Origin: RPQJ01 sp963793675
Lineage (GTDB): Bacteria > Pseudomonadota > Gammaproteobacteria > Steroidobacterales > Steroidobacteraceae
Direction of reading: 5' to 3'
Assembly (NCBI GenBank): GCA_963793675.1
Contig: CAWCBA010000010.1
Span: forward strand, 248,001-312,000
Length of the DNA stretch: 64,000 bases
Made by a program: the position numbers and the translations under genes. The notes below the pieces were generated by a model, which was not told where the DNA came from, made no database searches, and was given only the letters and a program-made list of their open reading frames with translations. The first letter of the stretch is position 1. Each line of letters opens with the position of its first letter. Shown piece after piece: positions 55,563 to 64,000 of the stretch.

Positions 55563-56423
55563 TCACGTGCCGGGGAGCCCCGGCCAGCGGCCTTCAGTGC
55601 AGCGGTCCAGGCCGGCCAGGTCCTGGTGGGTCGTGACGCTGGCAAACCCCGCCGCACTCAGCAGTTCGCGTACGGCCAGGCCCTGGCGGTCGCCGTGCTC
55701 GACGACCAGCCAGCCCGCGCGCGACAGGTGACGGCCGGCCGCGCCGGCGATGACCCGCAACGCCTCGAGCCCGTCCGTTCCCGCGAACAGCGCATCGTGC
55801 GGTTCGAAGCGGCGGACGCCGGGTTCAACGCGCTCATCGGTTTCCGCGATGTACGGCGGATTGCTGGCAACCAGGTCGAATCGTTCCGCCGCGACCGGAT
55901 CGAACCAGCTGCCCGTCCTGAACGGGACGTTGGCGAGGCCGAGCCGCTGCGCGTTGCGCCGCGCCACGGCGATGGCCGCTGCGGAGATATCCGTACCAAC
56001 GACAGCAGCGCGCGGCAGTTCCCGGGCAAGCGCCAGCGCAATCGCGCCGCTGCCCGCGGCGAGGTCGAGCACCCGTGCCTCCTGGTCGCGCGGGAGGTGG
56101 GTCAAGGCGAGTTCGACGACGAGTTCGGTCTCGGGCCGCGGGATGAGCACGTCAGGCGTCACCTCGAGCGGGAGCGACCAGAACTCCTTTTCGCCGAGCA
56201 CGTACGCGACGGGCTCACCGTGGGAGCGTCGCGTGACCCAGGCTTCGTAGCGGTCGGTGGCTTCGCAGTCGAGGATGCATTCATCGGGATGGGCCATGAT
56301 CCAGGCGCGCGGCCTGCCGAGCGCGGCGGCAAGCAGGATCTCCGCTTCATGACGTGGCTGGTCAGTCACGCGCTGCAGTCGCGCGATGCCTTCTTCGATC
56401 AGTCGTGAAACTTCCGTCGCCAT
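55563..56423 (-). CDS. prmC: Peptide chain release factor N5-glutamine methyltransferase PrmC
   Basis: 286 aa. PrmC methylates the Gln of the GGQ motif in RF1 and RF2, and prfA for RF1 is encoded 2 bases upstream. The N-terminal helical domain ends near YEAWVTRRSHGEPVAYVLGE (in part). The catalytic domain has PRPETELVVELAL, VLDLAAGSGAIALALA, VVGTDISAAAIAVARRNA and the substrate-binding NPPYI. ATG 56423 is close after prfA and gives the family length; an in-frame codon upstream would overlap prfA extensively. Confidence 0.95.
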   Translation of the reverse strand: MATEVSRLIEEGIARLQRVTDQPRHEAEILLAAALGRPRAWIMAHPDECILDCEATDRYEAWVTRRSHGEPVAYVLGEKEFWSLPLEVTPDVLIPRPETELVVELALTHLPRDQEARVLDLAAGSGAIALALARELPRAAVVGTDISAAAIAVARRNAQRLGLANVPFRTGSWFDPVAAERFDLVASNPPYIAETDERVEPGVRRFEPHDALFAGTDGLEALRVIAGAAGRHLSRAGWLVVEHGDRQGLAVRELLSAAGFASVTTHQDLAGLDRCTEGRWPGLPGT

Positions 56424-56425
56424 GC

Positions 56426-57505
56426 TTACTCGAGGCTGGCGAGCTGCTCCGCCTGCCATTCCTGCTGCAGCGGGCCGATCACGTCGGCGAGCGCGCCCTC
56501 CATGACCGACGGCAGCTGGTACAGCGTCAGGTTGATGCGGTGATCGGTGACGCGCCCCTGCGGATAGTTGTAGGTGCGAATCCGCTCGGAGCGGTCGCCC
56601 GTGCCCACCTGCAGCTTGCGCTCCTGCGCCTGCTCGGCCGTCTGCTTCTGCCGCTGCGCCTCGAGCAGGCGCGCCCGCAGCAGCGACATCGCGCGCGAGC
56701 GGTTCTTGTGCTGCGAGCGCTCGTCCTGGCACTCCACCACGACACCGGTCGGGATGTGAGTGATGCGGATGGCCGAATCGGTCTTGTTGACGTGCTGGCC
56801 GCCGGCGCCCGAGGCGCGGAACGTATCGACGCGCAACTCGGCGGGATTGATCGGCAGGTCCTCGATCTCTTCGAGTTCCGGCAGGATCGCGACCGTGCAG
56901 GCGGAGGTGTGGATGCGGCCCTGCGCTTCGGTCGCCGGCACGCGCTGCACGCGGTGCGCGCCCGACTCGAACTTGAGTTTCGAGTACGCGCCGCGGCCCA
57001 CCACGCGGCTGATGATTTCCTTGTAGCCGCCGTGCTCGCCCGCGCTTTCGCTCAGCACCTCGACCTTCCAGCCCTGCCGCTCGGCATAGCGCGAATACAT
57101 GCGGAACAGGTCGCCGGCGAAAATCGCGGCCTCGTCGCCGCCGGTGCCCGCGCGGATTTCCAGGAAGATGTTGGAGTCGTCGCGCGGATCCTTCGGGATC
57201 AGCAGGTGCGTGAGTTCGAGCCCTTCCGCGTCGATGCGGCTGCGCAGTTCGCGCGCTTCGTCGGCGGCCAGTTCGCGCATCTCGACGTCGGCGCCGGAGG
57301 CCATTTCTTCCGCGGCACGCAGTTCACCTTCGAGCCGGGAAAATTCCCTGAATCGTCGGGCCACGGACTCGAGCCGCGAATACTCCATCGAGAGATCGCG
57401 AAACTGGCCCTGTTTCGCGATCACGCCGGGGTCGGCGAGCAGCGCGCCCACTTCCTCGAAGCGTTCGACCGTCCTTTCGAGACGGCGTCGGATCGACTCT
57501 TTCAT
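56426..57505 (-). CDS. prfA: Peptide chain release factor 1 (RF1)
   Basis: 359 aa. RF1 reads UAA and UAG; its codon-recognition PxT motif is VPATEAQGR. The catalytic GGQ is in RASGAGGQHVNKTDSAIRI, with the Gln methylated by the adjacent PrmC. The N-terminal coiled domain (RRLERTVERFEEVGALLADP) and the C-terminal YNYPQGRVTDHRI are normal. The ATG 57505 shares one base with the hemA stop (TGATG), a strong coupling. The reading frame upstream is open far into hemA, but that is only an unused frame. Confidence 0.97.
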   Translation of the reverse strand: MKESIRRRLERTVERFEEVGALLADPGVIAKQGQFRDLSMEYSRLESVARRFREFSRLEGELRAAEEMASGADVEMRELAADEARELRSRIDAEGLELTHLLIPKDPRDDSNIFLEIRAGTGGDEAAIFAGDLFRMYSRYAERQGWKVEVLSESAGEHGGYKEIISRVVGRGAYSKLKFESGAHRVQRVPATEAQGRIHTSACTVAILPELEEIEDLPINPAELRVDTFRASGAGGQHVNKTDSAIRITHIPTGVVVECQDERSQHKNRSRAMSLLRARLLEAQRQKQTAEQAQERKLQVGTGDRSERIRTYNYPQGRVTDHRINLTLYQLPSVMEGALADVIGPLQQEWQAEQLASLE

Positions 57506-58764
57506 CAGTCGTGCGGCTGATCGAGCCGGTAGATGTCGGCGATCGTCTCGATGATCTCGCCGTCGCCGGTCTCCGCCGCGTCGCGCAGCCGCTGGCTGGG
57601 CGCGTGAATGAGCCGGTTGGTGAGGGTGTTGGCGAGGAAGCTCAGGACCTCGTCCTGGCTCTTGCCGTGGGCCAGCATCAGCCGGGCCTGTTCGAGCGTG
57701 CGCTGGCGCGTGCGGTCCGCGTCGTCGCGCAGGCGCCGGATGAGCGGGGCGGCGTCGCGCGTGCGCAGCAGGTGCGCGAAGCGTTCGACTTCGGCGTCGA
57801 TCAGTTCGCCGGCTTCCCGCGCAGCCTGGCGGCGGCCTTCGAGGTTCTCGTTGACGACCGACTGCAGGTCGTCGACGGTGAAAAGGTAGACGTCTTCGAG
57901 TTCGGCGACGTCGGCGTCGATGTCGCGCGGCACCGCGATGTCCACCATGAACATCGGACGACGCTTGCGGGCGCGCAGCGCCTGTTCCGTCATGTGCCGC
58001 GTGATGATCGAGTGCGGGGCGGCGGTGGAAGCGACGACAATGTCGGCTTCCTTCAGGTGGTTCGGAATTTCGTCGAGGCCGATCGCAAAGCCGTGGAACT
58101 CGGCAGCCAGCTCGCGCGCGCGGTCGACGCTGCGGTTTGCGATGATCATCCGGCGCAAGCCGTCGGCGTACAGGTGCCTGGCCGCCAGGGCGACGGTTTC
58201 GCCGGCGCCCACCAGCAGCGCAGTGCGGTTGTCGAAGCTCGCAAACACGGTGCGCGCCATCGCCACGGCGGCCGACGCCACGGAAACGGCATTGGCGCCG
58301 ATCTTGGTTTCGGTGCGCACACGCTTCGCGACCGAGAACGCCGACTGGAACAGGCGGTTCAACACCGGGCCGGTGGTGCCTGCTTCCTGCGCGATCCGGT
58401 AGGCATCCTTGAGCTGGCCAAGGATCTGCGGCTCGCCGAGCACCATCGAGTCGAGGCCGGACGCGACCGAGAATGCGTGCATGACCGCCCTGTCCTCGCC
58501 GTGGTGGTAGAGGCTGTGGTGCAGCGGGACGCCGATTCCGTGGTAGCGCTGCAGCCAGTCCCCGAGTTCGGCCTGGCCAAGGCTCTCCGTGACGCAATAG
58601 AGCTCGGTCCGGTTGCACGTCGAGACGATGACGGTCTCGTGGACGTCCGGCAGGTTTCGCAGTTGTTGCAACGCTTCCGGGATGCGAGCCGGCTCGAAGA
58701 CCACGCGCTCACGAACTTCGACGGGAGCGGTGCGGTGGTTGATGCCGACGACGACGAGAGACAT
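57505..58764 (-). CDS. hemA: Glutamyl-tRNA reductase HemA
   Basis: 419 aa. HemA reduces glutamyl-tRNA to glutamate-1-semialdehyde, the committing step of tetrapyrrole synthesis. Features: VVVGINHRTAPVEVRERVVF, the catalytic cysteine in VSTCNRTELY, GEPQILGQLKDAYRIAQEAG (in part), the NADPH domain (TALLVGAGETVALAARHL) and VASTAAPHSIIT. Its N-terminal region usually mediates heme-controlled proteolysis. It is first in the minus-strand unit with prfA and prmC and is divergent from the TPR lipoprotein gene. Confidence 0.97.
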   Translation of the reverse strand: MSLVVVGINHRTAPVEVRERVVFEPARIPEALQQLRNLPDVHETVIVSTCNRTELYCVTESLGQAELGDWLQRYHGIGVPLHHSLYHHGEDRAVMHAFSVASGLDSMVLGEPQILGQLKDAYRIAQEAGTTGPVLNRLFQSAFSVAKRVRTETKIGANAVSVASAAVAMARTVFASFDNRTALLVGAGETVALAARHLYADGLRRMIIANRSVDRARELAAEFHGFAIGLDEIPNHLKEADIVVASTAAPHSIITRHMTEQALRARKRRPMFMVDIAVPRDIDADVAELEDVYLFTVDDLQSVVNENLEGRRQAAREAGELIDAEVERFAHLLRTRDAAPLIRRLRDDADRTRQRTLEQARLMLAHGKSQDEVLSFLANTLTNRLIHAPSQRLRDAAETGDGEIIETIADIYRLDQPHD

Positions 58765-58791
58765 CCGGGACCTGGTGTGGAAAGTCGCGAA

Positions 58792-58820
58792 ATTCTGGGT
58801 GAACGGACCCCGCAACACAA
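58792..58820 (-). promoter_or_regulatory. Possible promoter for hemA-prfA-prmC
   Basis: On the minus strand TTGTGT (58820-58815), a 17-base spacer and CAGAAT (58797-58792) precede hemA by about 28 bases. Three and four of six positions match consensus. Spacing is ideal, but the hexamers are only moderate. Confidence 0.4.
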
Positions 58821-58853
58821 GCTGCCGTGAGCTTCGGCTATAGTGGAGAGGCC

Positions 58854-60543
58854 ATGCCAATCCGCATTATCCGTGCCTCCCGTAGCGCCCTTGGCGCGAT
58901 CTTCCTCGGTTTACTCGTCGCCTGCGTCGCAACGGATCCCGCCGGCCCGGGCGCCACGGACGATGCGATGCCGCCCGAGGCCCGCCTGGCCGCAGCCGAA
59001 GCCGCGTTCGATCGGGACGACTATCCCGACCGGCGCGCGGCTGTACCGCGAGGCCGCCCAGCGCTCCGACGACGAGATGACCGCCGAGCAGGCCACGCGC
59101 GCGGCGTTCGATCACGGCCAGCTGCGGGAGGCTGCGCTGGCCGCCAAGCGCTGGCTGGAGATCAACCCGACCAGCGAGAACGCGCATCGCTACGCAGGCA
59201 TAGCCGCGCTCAAGCTGCATCGGCTCGATGATGCGGAAGCCCAGTTCGGTTACCTGCTCGACACTGTATACATGAGCCCGGCCGCGGGGTTCCTGGCGTT
59301 GCTGCCCGTGATCGGCGACGAAGGCGTCTCGACCGACGTCATGGAGCTCTTCCGGCGCCTCTCGGCCCGCCATCCCGGCGTCGGTGAAGGCCTTTACGCC
59401 TACGGCAGTGCGGCACTGCGGGCCGACAATTTCGCGGTGGCCGAGCAGGCGGCGGAGACGGCCGTCGCCAGGGCGCCGTACTGGAAACCCGCGAAGATGC
59501 TGCTCGCGCGCACGCGGATCGCCAACGGCAAGGACGAGGAAGGTCTCGCGATGGCGCGCGATCTCGTCACCGAGCCCGATTCCGACATCGGCACCCACCT
59601 CGAGTACGCACTGCTGCTGTCGGCGACAGGCCGTGACCAGGAGGCGCGGGCAATGCTCACGCCTTACACCACCGGCAAGACCGTGGTGCCGGGGGCGATC
59701 CGCGCACTGGGCGCGATGGAACTCGATGCCGACAACCTCGACGCGGCGACCGCGCAATTCGAGAACCTGTTGACTACGGGCGCGCAGTCTTACGAAGCAT
59801 TGTATTTCCTCGGCGTGATTGCCGAGCGGCGCAAGGATACCGACCGTGCCATGCGCTATTACGTGCGTGTTACGGGCGGCGACTACAATCTCGCGGCGCA
59901 GCAGCGAGTGGCGCGCATCAAGGCCGAGCAGTCGGGCACCGACGCCGGCGTCGCGCACCTCGACGAACTCGCCCGCACGCAGCCGCAGCTGGCGCCCGAC
60001 GTCTTTTCGGCCAAGGCGGGCCTGCTGGAGTATCGCGGCGATACGCGTCGTGCCGCCCAAGTGTATGAGGAAGGCCTGTCGCGGTATCCCGACGCGCTCG
60101 AGCTGCGGCTGAACCGCGCATTTTTCCTCGAGCGCACGGGCAGGGAAGACGCGGCCATCCGCGACCTGCGCGCCTTGCTGGCCGAGCGTCCCGGCGATGC
60201 GCACGTGCAGAACGCGCTCGGCTACACGCTGGCCGACCACGGCAAGAGCCTGCCCGAGGCGCACGTGCTCCTCACGGCCGCGCTGGCCCAGTCGCCCGAC
60301 AACGCAGCCACGCTCGATAGCATGGGCTGGCTGCTGTACAAGGAAGGCAACTACCCCGCAGCGCTCGACCACCTGCAGCGTGCCAGCAAATCGGGCGCCG
60401 ATCCTGAGATCGACCTGCACATCGGCGAGGTGCAGTGGGCGATGGGCGACCAGCAGGCGGCACGTGCAACGTGGAAAGCGGCGCTCGCGAAAGCGCCCGA
60501 GAACCGGAAGCTGCGCGAGCGCATGGAACGCGCCGGTCCCTGA
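58854..60543 (+). CDS. TPR lipoprotein upstream of lolB (frameshifted near 59028)
   Basis: About 563 aa. The start ATG 58854 has GTGGAGAG just upstream and gives a lipoprotein signal with lipobox LLVAC (Cys24, then Val). The frame then shifts at about 59028 (AAAEAAFDRDDYP | GARLYREAAQRSDDE). The mature part is tetratricopeptide repeats, for example YEALYFLGVIAERRKDTDRA, QVYEEGLSRYPDALELRLN and DNAATLDSMGWLLYKEGNYP. Such proteins commonly sit between hemA and lolB in gammaproteobacteria. They are thought to act in envelope assembly or as scaffolds; the precise role is unknown. Confidence 0.84.
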
Positions 60544-60558
60544 GCCACGGGCAGGCCC

Positions 60559-61152
60559 ATGTTCCGCATGCGTCCGTTGCTTGCTGCCCTGGCTTGTGTC
60601 CCGCTCGTGACGGGCTGTGCGACGACGATGGTCGGCAGCCCGCCCGAATCGCGAACGGCGGACCCCGAGCAGCTCACGCAATGGATGGCCAAGGGGCGAA
60701 TCGCCCTCGCCGCGCAAGGTGAGGGTGGCAGCGGCAGCTTTGTCTGGCAGCAGCGTTCCGAACGCACCGAGCTCACCGTTCGCGGGCCATTTGGCGCGGG
60801 CGGGCTGGCGCTGGTCACGGACGGCGCAACGATCGAGCTGTCTGACGGCGCGGGACAGCCGCTGAATGGCGAGGCCGCGCGGGCCGAACTCGAGCGCCGA
60901 CTCGGCGTGAAGTTGCCGTTGGCAGAACTGCGTTACTGGATGCTCGGCGTGCCGGCGCCCGATCGCCCGGGCAGCGGGCCAGTGCAGGCCAGCTCGAGTT
61001 CGGTGCCCGGGTTCATCCAGGGCGGTTGGGTCGTGAATTATGAGGAGCTGAAGTCCCAGGCCGGTTGGAGCCTGCCCGCGCGCCTGACGGCCACGACGAA
61101 CGGGGCGAAGGTGAGGATCATCGTCGACGACTGGATCCTGCCGGCTCCATGA
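60559..61152 (+). CDS. lolB: Outer-membrane lipoprotein receptor LolB
   Basis: 197 aa. LolB receives lipoproteins from LolA and inserts them into the outer membrane. A lipobox (VPLVTGC, Cys20) starts the mature protein. Family-typical segments are GRIALAAQGEGGSGSFVW, TVRGPFGAGGLAL, LRYWMLGVPAPDRPG and a C-terminal LTATTNGAKVRIIVDDW. It is the terminal component of the lipoprotein pathway begun by Lgt elsewhere in the window. The stop overlaps the ispE start as ATGA, the conserved lolB-ispE coupling. Confidence 0.94.
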   Translation: MFRMRPLLAALACVPLVTGCATTMVGSPPESRTADPEQLTQWMAKGRIALAAQGEGGSGSFVWQQRSERTELTVRGPFGAGGLALVTDGATIELSDGAGQPLNGEAARAELERRLGVKLPLAELRYWMLGVPAPDRPGSGPVQASSSSVPGFIQGGWVVNYEELKSQAGWSLPARLTATTNGAKVRIIVDDWILPAP

Positions 61153-62039
61153 ACCGCCCGCTCGGATGCCCCGCCTCGTGGCCCGCGCCGGGCAAGCTGA
61201 ACCTGTTTCTGCACATCGTGGGTCGCCGGGGCGACGGCTATCACGAGCTGCAGACGGCGTTTCAGTTCATCGACCTGTGGGACTCGATTCGCTTTTACCA
61301 GCGGCCGCCCGGCGTCATTGAAAGGTTGGGCGTTCTCCCCGGAGTGGCGGCCGAGGATGACCTGGTCGTGCGCGCCGCCCGTCGTCTGGCCGCCGCCGCG
61401 GCGGAATCCGGGGTGCCCCTGATGCAGGGAGTGGCGATCGAGGTCGAAAAGCGGCTGCCAATGGGGGGCGGTGTGGGTGGCGGCAGCTCGGATGCCGCCA
61501 CCGTGCTGGTCGCTCTGAATCAATTGTGGCAAACCGGCTTCAGCGACGAGCGCCTGTCCGAGATCGGACTGGAGCTTGGCGCCGACGTGCCGGTTTTCGT
61601 GCACGGCCACGCGGCCTGGGCCGAAGGCGTGGGCGAACGGCTGGTGCCGCTCGACCTCCCGGAGCCGGTCTACGTGCTGCTGCAGCCCGAGGTCGCCATC
61701 AGCACGGCGGAAGTGTTCAAAGCCCCTGAATTGACAAGGGATTCTCCGGTCATCACAATTGCCGGCTTCCTGCAGGCCGGCGGTCGGAATGACTGCGAAC
61801 CCGTGGTCCGGCGTCGGTACCCGGTCGTCGCGGGCGCGCTCGACTGGCTCGGTCGCCACGGGCCCGCGCGACTCACGGGCACCGGCTCCTGTGTCTTCGC
61901 GCCGATGACAGATGCGACGCATGCGGCCGCGGTGCTCGCGGCCAAGCCACACGAGTGGCAGGGATGGATTACGCACGGCCTCAACCGGTCGCCGCTCATT
62001 GCACGTTTGCAGTTCGAGCGGCAGGTCGGGCCGGGATGA
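61149..62039 (+). CDS. ispE: 4-diphosphocytidyl-2-C-methyl-D-erythritol kinase IspE
   Basis: 296 aa, a GHMP kinase of the MEP isoprenoid pathway. Substrate and ATP motifs: WPAPGKLNLFLHIVGRRGDG, YHELQTAFQFIDL, KRLPMGGGVGGGSSDAA (the glycine-rich ATP loop) and the C-terminal LTGTGSCVFA. The adenine-binding and catalytic Asp are in LGADVPVFVHG. ATG 61149 is set by the 4-base overlap with lolB. The gene is intact and precedes tRNA-Gln, as in related genomes. Confidence 0.96.
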   Translation: MNRPLGCPASWPAPGKLNLFLHIVGRRGDGYHELQTAFQFIDLWDSIRFYQRPPGVIERLGVLPGVAAEDDLVVRAARRLAAAAAESGVPLMQGVAIEVEKRLPMGGGVGGGSSDAATVLVALNQLWQTGFSDERLSEIGLELGADVPVFVHGHAAWAEGVGERLVPLDLPEPVYVLLQPEVAISTAEVFKAPELTRDSPVITIAGFLQAGGRNDCEPVVRRRYPVVAGALDWLGRHGPARLTGTGSCVFAPMTDATHAAAVLAAKPHEWQGWITHGLNRSPLIARLQFERQVGPG

Positions 62040-62095
62040 TGCGGCTGGTGACGGTTCGAGGGCGGTACGACGACGGGCTTGAGCAACGAACGCGT

Positions 62096-62170
62096 TGGGG
62101 TGTCGCCAAGTGGTAAGGCAGCGGGTTTTGATCCCGCCATTCGGAGGTTCGAATCCTTCCACCCCAGCCA
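62096..62170 (+). tRNA. tRNA-Gln (anticodon TTG)
   Basis: A 75-base cloverleaf with encoded CCA. Acceptor stem TGGGGTG pairs with CACCCCA and the discriminator is G. The D-arm region contains GCCAAGTGGTAAGGC. The anticodon stem GCGGG/CCCGC encloses the loop TTTTGAT, giving anticodon TTG that reads CAA. The T-arm has GGTTCGAATCC. It lies between ispE and prs, its common gammaproteobacterial site. Where GatCAB serves glutamine, this is its likely tRNA substrate, although a GlnRS may exist outside the window. Confidence 0.97.
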
Positions 62171-62196
62171 ACCGAGACGACGGGAGAGGCACGTAG

Positions 62197-63150
62197 ATGG
62201 ACGGCCCCATGATGGCGGTGTTCACGGGCAACGCGAACCCGCAGCTCGCGCAGGACATTGCGCGATACCTGCAGGTGCCGCTGGGCCGTGCCCACGTTGG
62301 TCGCTTCAGTGACGGCGAAGTCACGGTCGAACTGATGGAGAACGTGCGCGGGCGCGACGTCTTCATCCTGCAGTCGACGTGCCCGCCGGCGAACGACCAC
62401 TTGATGGAACTGCTGGTGATGGTGGATGCGTGCCGGCGTGCTTCGGCCGCCCGCATCACCGCGGTGATGCCGTATTTCGGCTACGCCCGCCAGGACCGTC
62501 GTCCGCGCGCCACGCGCGTCGCGATCACGGCGAAGGTCGTGGCCAACATGGTCGCTGGCGTGGGCGTGCATCGGGTGCTGACGGTCGACCTGCACGCGGA
62601 CCAGATCCAGGGGTTCTTCGACATCCCCGTGGACAACGTGTACTCGTCGCCGGTGCTGCTCGGCGAAGTGTGGCGGCAGAAGTACGACGACCTGGTGGTC
62701 GTGTCGCCGGACGTCGGCGGCGTGGTACGCGCACGGGCGATCGCGAAGCGCCTCGACGACGCGGACCTCGCGATCATCGACAAGCGGCGCGCGCGTGCCA
62801 ACGTGTCGGAAGTGATGAACATCATCGGCGAGGTCGAGGGCAAGAGCTGCGTCCTCGTCGACGACATGGTGGATACCGCGGGCACGCTGTGCCACGCGGC
62901 GAAGGCGTTGAAGGACCACGGCGCGAAGCGCGTCGTGGCCTACATCACCCACCCGGTGCTGTCGGGCCCTGCGGTGGACCGCATCGAGGCTTCGGCGCTC
63001 GACGAGCTGGTGGTCACGGACACGATACCGCTGCGCGAGAACGCGCAGGCGTGCCGCAAGATCCGCCAGTTGTCGGTCGCGGGCCTGCTGGCCGAGACGA
63101 TGCGGCGAATCCGGGACGAGGAGAGCGTCAGCTCCCTGTACCTGGACTGA
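62197..63150 (+). CDS. prs: Ribose-phosphate pyrophosphokinase Prs
   Basis: 317 aa. Prs makes PRPP, precursor of nucleotides, histidine, tryptophan and NAD. Motifs: FTGNANPQLAQDIARYL, GRFSDGEVTVELMENVRGRD, the ATP-binding PYFGYARQDRR, VDLHADQIQGFFDIPVDN, and the PRPP loop VLVDDMVDTAGTL. The first ATG at 62197 has GGGAGAGG about 8 bases upstream; an alternative ATG lies 4 codons later. NAD synthesis links it to the quinolinate pathway encoded earlier in this window. Confidence 0.97.
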   Translation: MDGPMMAVFTGNANPQLAQDIARYLQVPLGRAHVGRFSDGEVTVELMENVRGRDVFILQSTCPPANDHLMELLVMVDACRRASAARITAVMPYFGYARQDRRPRATRVAITAKVVANMVAGVGVHRVLTVDLHADQIQGFFDIPVDNVYSSPVLLGEVWRQKYDDLVVVSPDVGGVVRARAIAKRLDDADLAIIDKRRARANVSEVMNIIGEVEGKSCVLVDDMVDTAGTLCHAAKALKDHGAKRVVAYITHPVLSGPAVDRIEASALDELVVTDTIPLRENAQACRKIRQLSVAGLLAETMRRIRDEESVSSLYLD

Positions 63151-63215
63151 TTTCCTGGTGTCGTCGAGTACTGGTCGCGGACTCGACGGCGTGTTGTCTG
63201 TCATTGGAGATACTT

Positions 63216-63914
63216 ATGAAAACCGCATTCGAACTCGTCGCCGAGTTCCGTGACGCGCAGGGCAAAGGTGCGAGCCGCCGCCTGCGTCACGCGAACAAGG
63301 TCCCGGCCATCCTCTACGGTGGCCACCGTGATCCGCGCGCGCTGTCGCTCGATCATGCCAAGCTGCTGCTGCTGCTCGACAACGAGCGCTTCTACTCGAC
63401 GATCATCAACCTGAAGGTCGGCGAGCTGAACCAGGCGGCGATCCTCAAGGACGTGCAGCGCCATCCGGCGAGGAACGCAATCGTCCACATCGACCTGCAG
63501 CGCGTCCTCGACGACGAGAAGATCCGCATCACGATCCCGCTGCACTTCAAGGGCGAGGCCGCGTCGCCGGGCGTCAAGAAGGGCGGTGTCGTTTCGCACC
63601 TGCGCAACGAGGTCGAGATCACCTGCCTGCCGAAGGACCTGCCGGAGTTCATCGAGCTCGACCTGTCGGCCGTCGACCTCAACCAGATGCTGTACCTCGC
63701 CGACCTCAAGGTGCCGGAAGGCGTCGAGATCCCCGAGCTGACGCACGGCCGCAACGCGCCGATCGTCTCGATCCACCACGCGCGCGCGGCCGAAGAACCG
63801 GAAGCAGCGGCGGGTGCCGAGGCGACGGCGGGGGCGGCTCCTGCGGCGGCTCCTGCGGCGGGAGCGGCGGCGGCGGCCAAGCCGGCCGAAGCCAAGAAGG
63901 ACGCCAAGAAGTAA
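63216..63914 (+). CDS. rplY: 50S ribosomal protein L25, Ctc-type long form
   Basis: 232 aa. The N-terminal L25 domain binds 5S rRNA (FRDAQGKGASRRLRHANKVP, ILYGGHRDP), and a TL5/CTC beta domain follows (PLHFKGEAASPGVKKGGVVS, ITCLPKDLPEFIELDLSAVD, in part). The last 40 residues are an Ala/Glu/Lys-rich low-complexity tail ending in KPAEAKKDAKK, absent from the short E. coli form. The start ATG 63216 is preceded by TTGGAGA. A strong terminator follows. Confidence 0.96.
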   Translation: MKTAFELVAEFRDAQGKGASRRLRHANKVPAILYGGHRDPRALSLDHAKLLLLLDNERFYSTIINLKVGELNQAAILKDVQRHPARNAIVHIDLQRVLDDEKIRITIPLHFKGEAASPGVKKGGVVSHLRNEVEITCLPKDLPEFIELDLSAVDLNQMLYLADLKVPEGVEIPELTHGRNAPIVSIHHARAAEEPEAAAGAEATAGAAPAAAPAAGAAAAAKPAEAKKDAKK

Positions 63915-63954
63915 CGCGAACGCTCCGGCCGCAGTGCATGCGGTCGGAGAGAGC

Positions 63955-63991
63955 GGGCCACCCCGTGCGGGGTGGCCCGATTTTCGTTTTT
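63955..63991 (+). terminator. Rho-independent terminator after rplY
   Basis: GGGCCACCCC (63955-63964) pairs perfectly with GGGGTGGCCC (63969-63978) around a GTGC loop and is followed by GATTTTCGTTTTT. This is a canonical intrinsic terminator 41 bases downstream of the rplY stop. Confidence 0.93.
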
Positions 63992-64000
63992 CCAGGCAGA

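Overview
The window is GC-rich chromosomal DNA from a gammaproteobacterium. The gene neighbourhoods are typical of that class: lptD-surA-pdxA-ksgA-apaG-apaH, mreBCD-mrdAB-mltB-dacA-lipBA, hemA-prfA-prmC, and lolB-ispE-tRNA-Gln-prs-rplY. A kynurenine-to-quinolinate gene set, amgK/murU cell-wall recycling, GatCAB and several CadC/FlgO-like TPR proteins fit a lineage near Xanthomonadales, Steroidobacterales or Nevskiales. That placement is inference, not a phylogeny. Coding density is high, no gene-free stretch exceeds about 180 bases, and many neighbouring genes overlap by 4 bases (ATGA or GTGA). I see no prophage, insertion sequence or CRISPR array. Layout, 1-17 kb: a partial thioredoxin-fold DUF255 protein; rlmI; lgt-thyA-SET-domain methyltransferase-folA (lipoprotein acylation and folate/dTMP synthesis); an MFS transporter; an rRNA uridine methyltransferase; and a minus-strand operon haaO-kynB-like-kynU-kmo that converts N-formylkynurenine towards quinolinate/NAD. 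An exported amidohydrolase and an M19-dipeptidase-like protein are translationally coupled to that operon. 15-25 kb: a small secreted protein of unknown function, then apaH/apaG/usp and ksgA/pdxA/surA/lptD (rRNA maturation, vitamin B6, outer-membrane biogenesis), with divergent amgK-murU (MurNAc recycling). 25-36 kb: lipA-lipB converge on a ten-gene minus-strand cell-shape cluster: mreB, mreC, mreD, PBP2, RodA, MltB, a lipoprotein-type DD-carboxypeptidase, a D-amino-acid aminotransferase-like protein and a DUF493 protein. 36-39.5 kb: gatC-gatA-gatB, interrupted by a long palindrome and by C-rich heptad repeats that abut the gatB start. 39.5-43.6 kb: a ScyD/ScyE-like protein and a sterol desaturase-like protein, divergent from a CadC-like regulator that has three 11-bp-spaced direct repeats in front of it. 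43.7-51 kb: class I fumarase, Hsp33, MetF, an amidohydrolase lipoprotein and a TPR membrane protein. 51-59 kb: minus-strand hemA-prfA-prmC-peptidyl-prolyl isomerase-mtgA-Baeyer-Villiger monooxygenase-M28 peptidase. 59-64 kb: a TPR lipoprotein, lolB-ispE, tRNA-Gln, prs and rplY, ending in a strong terminator. A caution applies throughout: about twenty single-base frameshifts interrupt otherwise intact genes, many of them essential (lptD, mrdA, mreC, mreD, fumarase). This is best explained by uncorrected indel errors in the consensus rather than gene decay. Such genes are listed as one CDS spanning the inferred full length, with the shift position stated. Two apparent gene fusions (SET-DHFR and AmgK-MurU) have the same likely cause. 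The most unusual non-coding signals are the heptad repeats ending exactly at the gatB and fumarase start codons, the palindrome between gatC and gatA, the triple direct repeat before the CadC-like regulator, and several start codons only 6-9 bases from a -10-like box (possible leaderless mRNAs).
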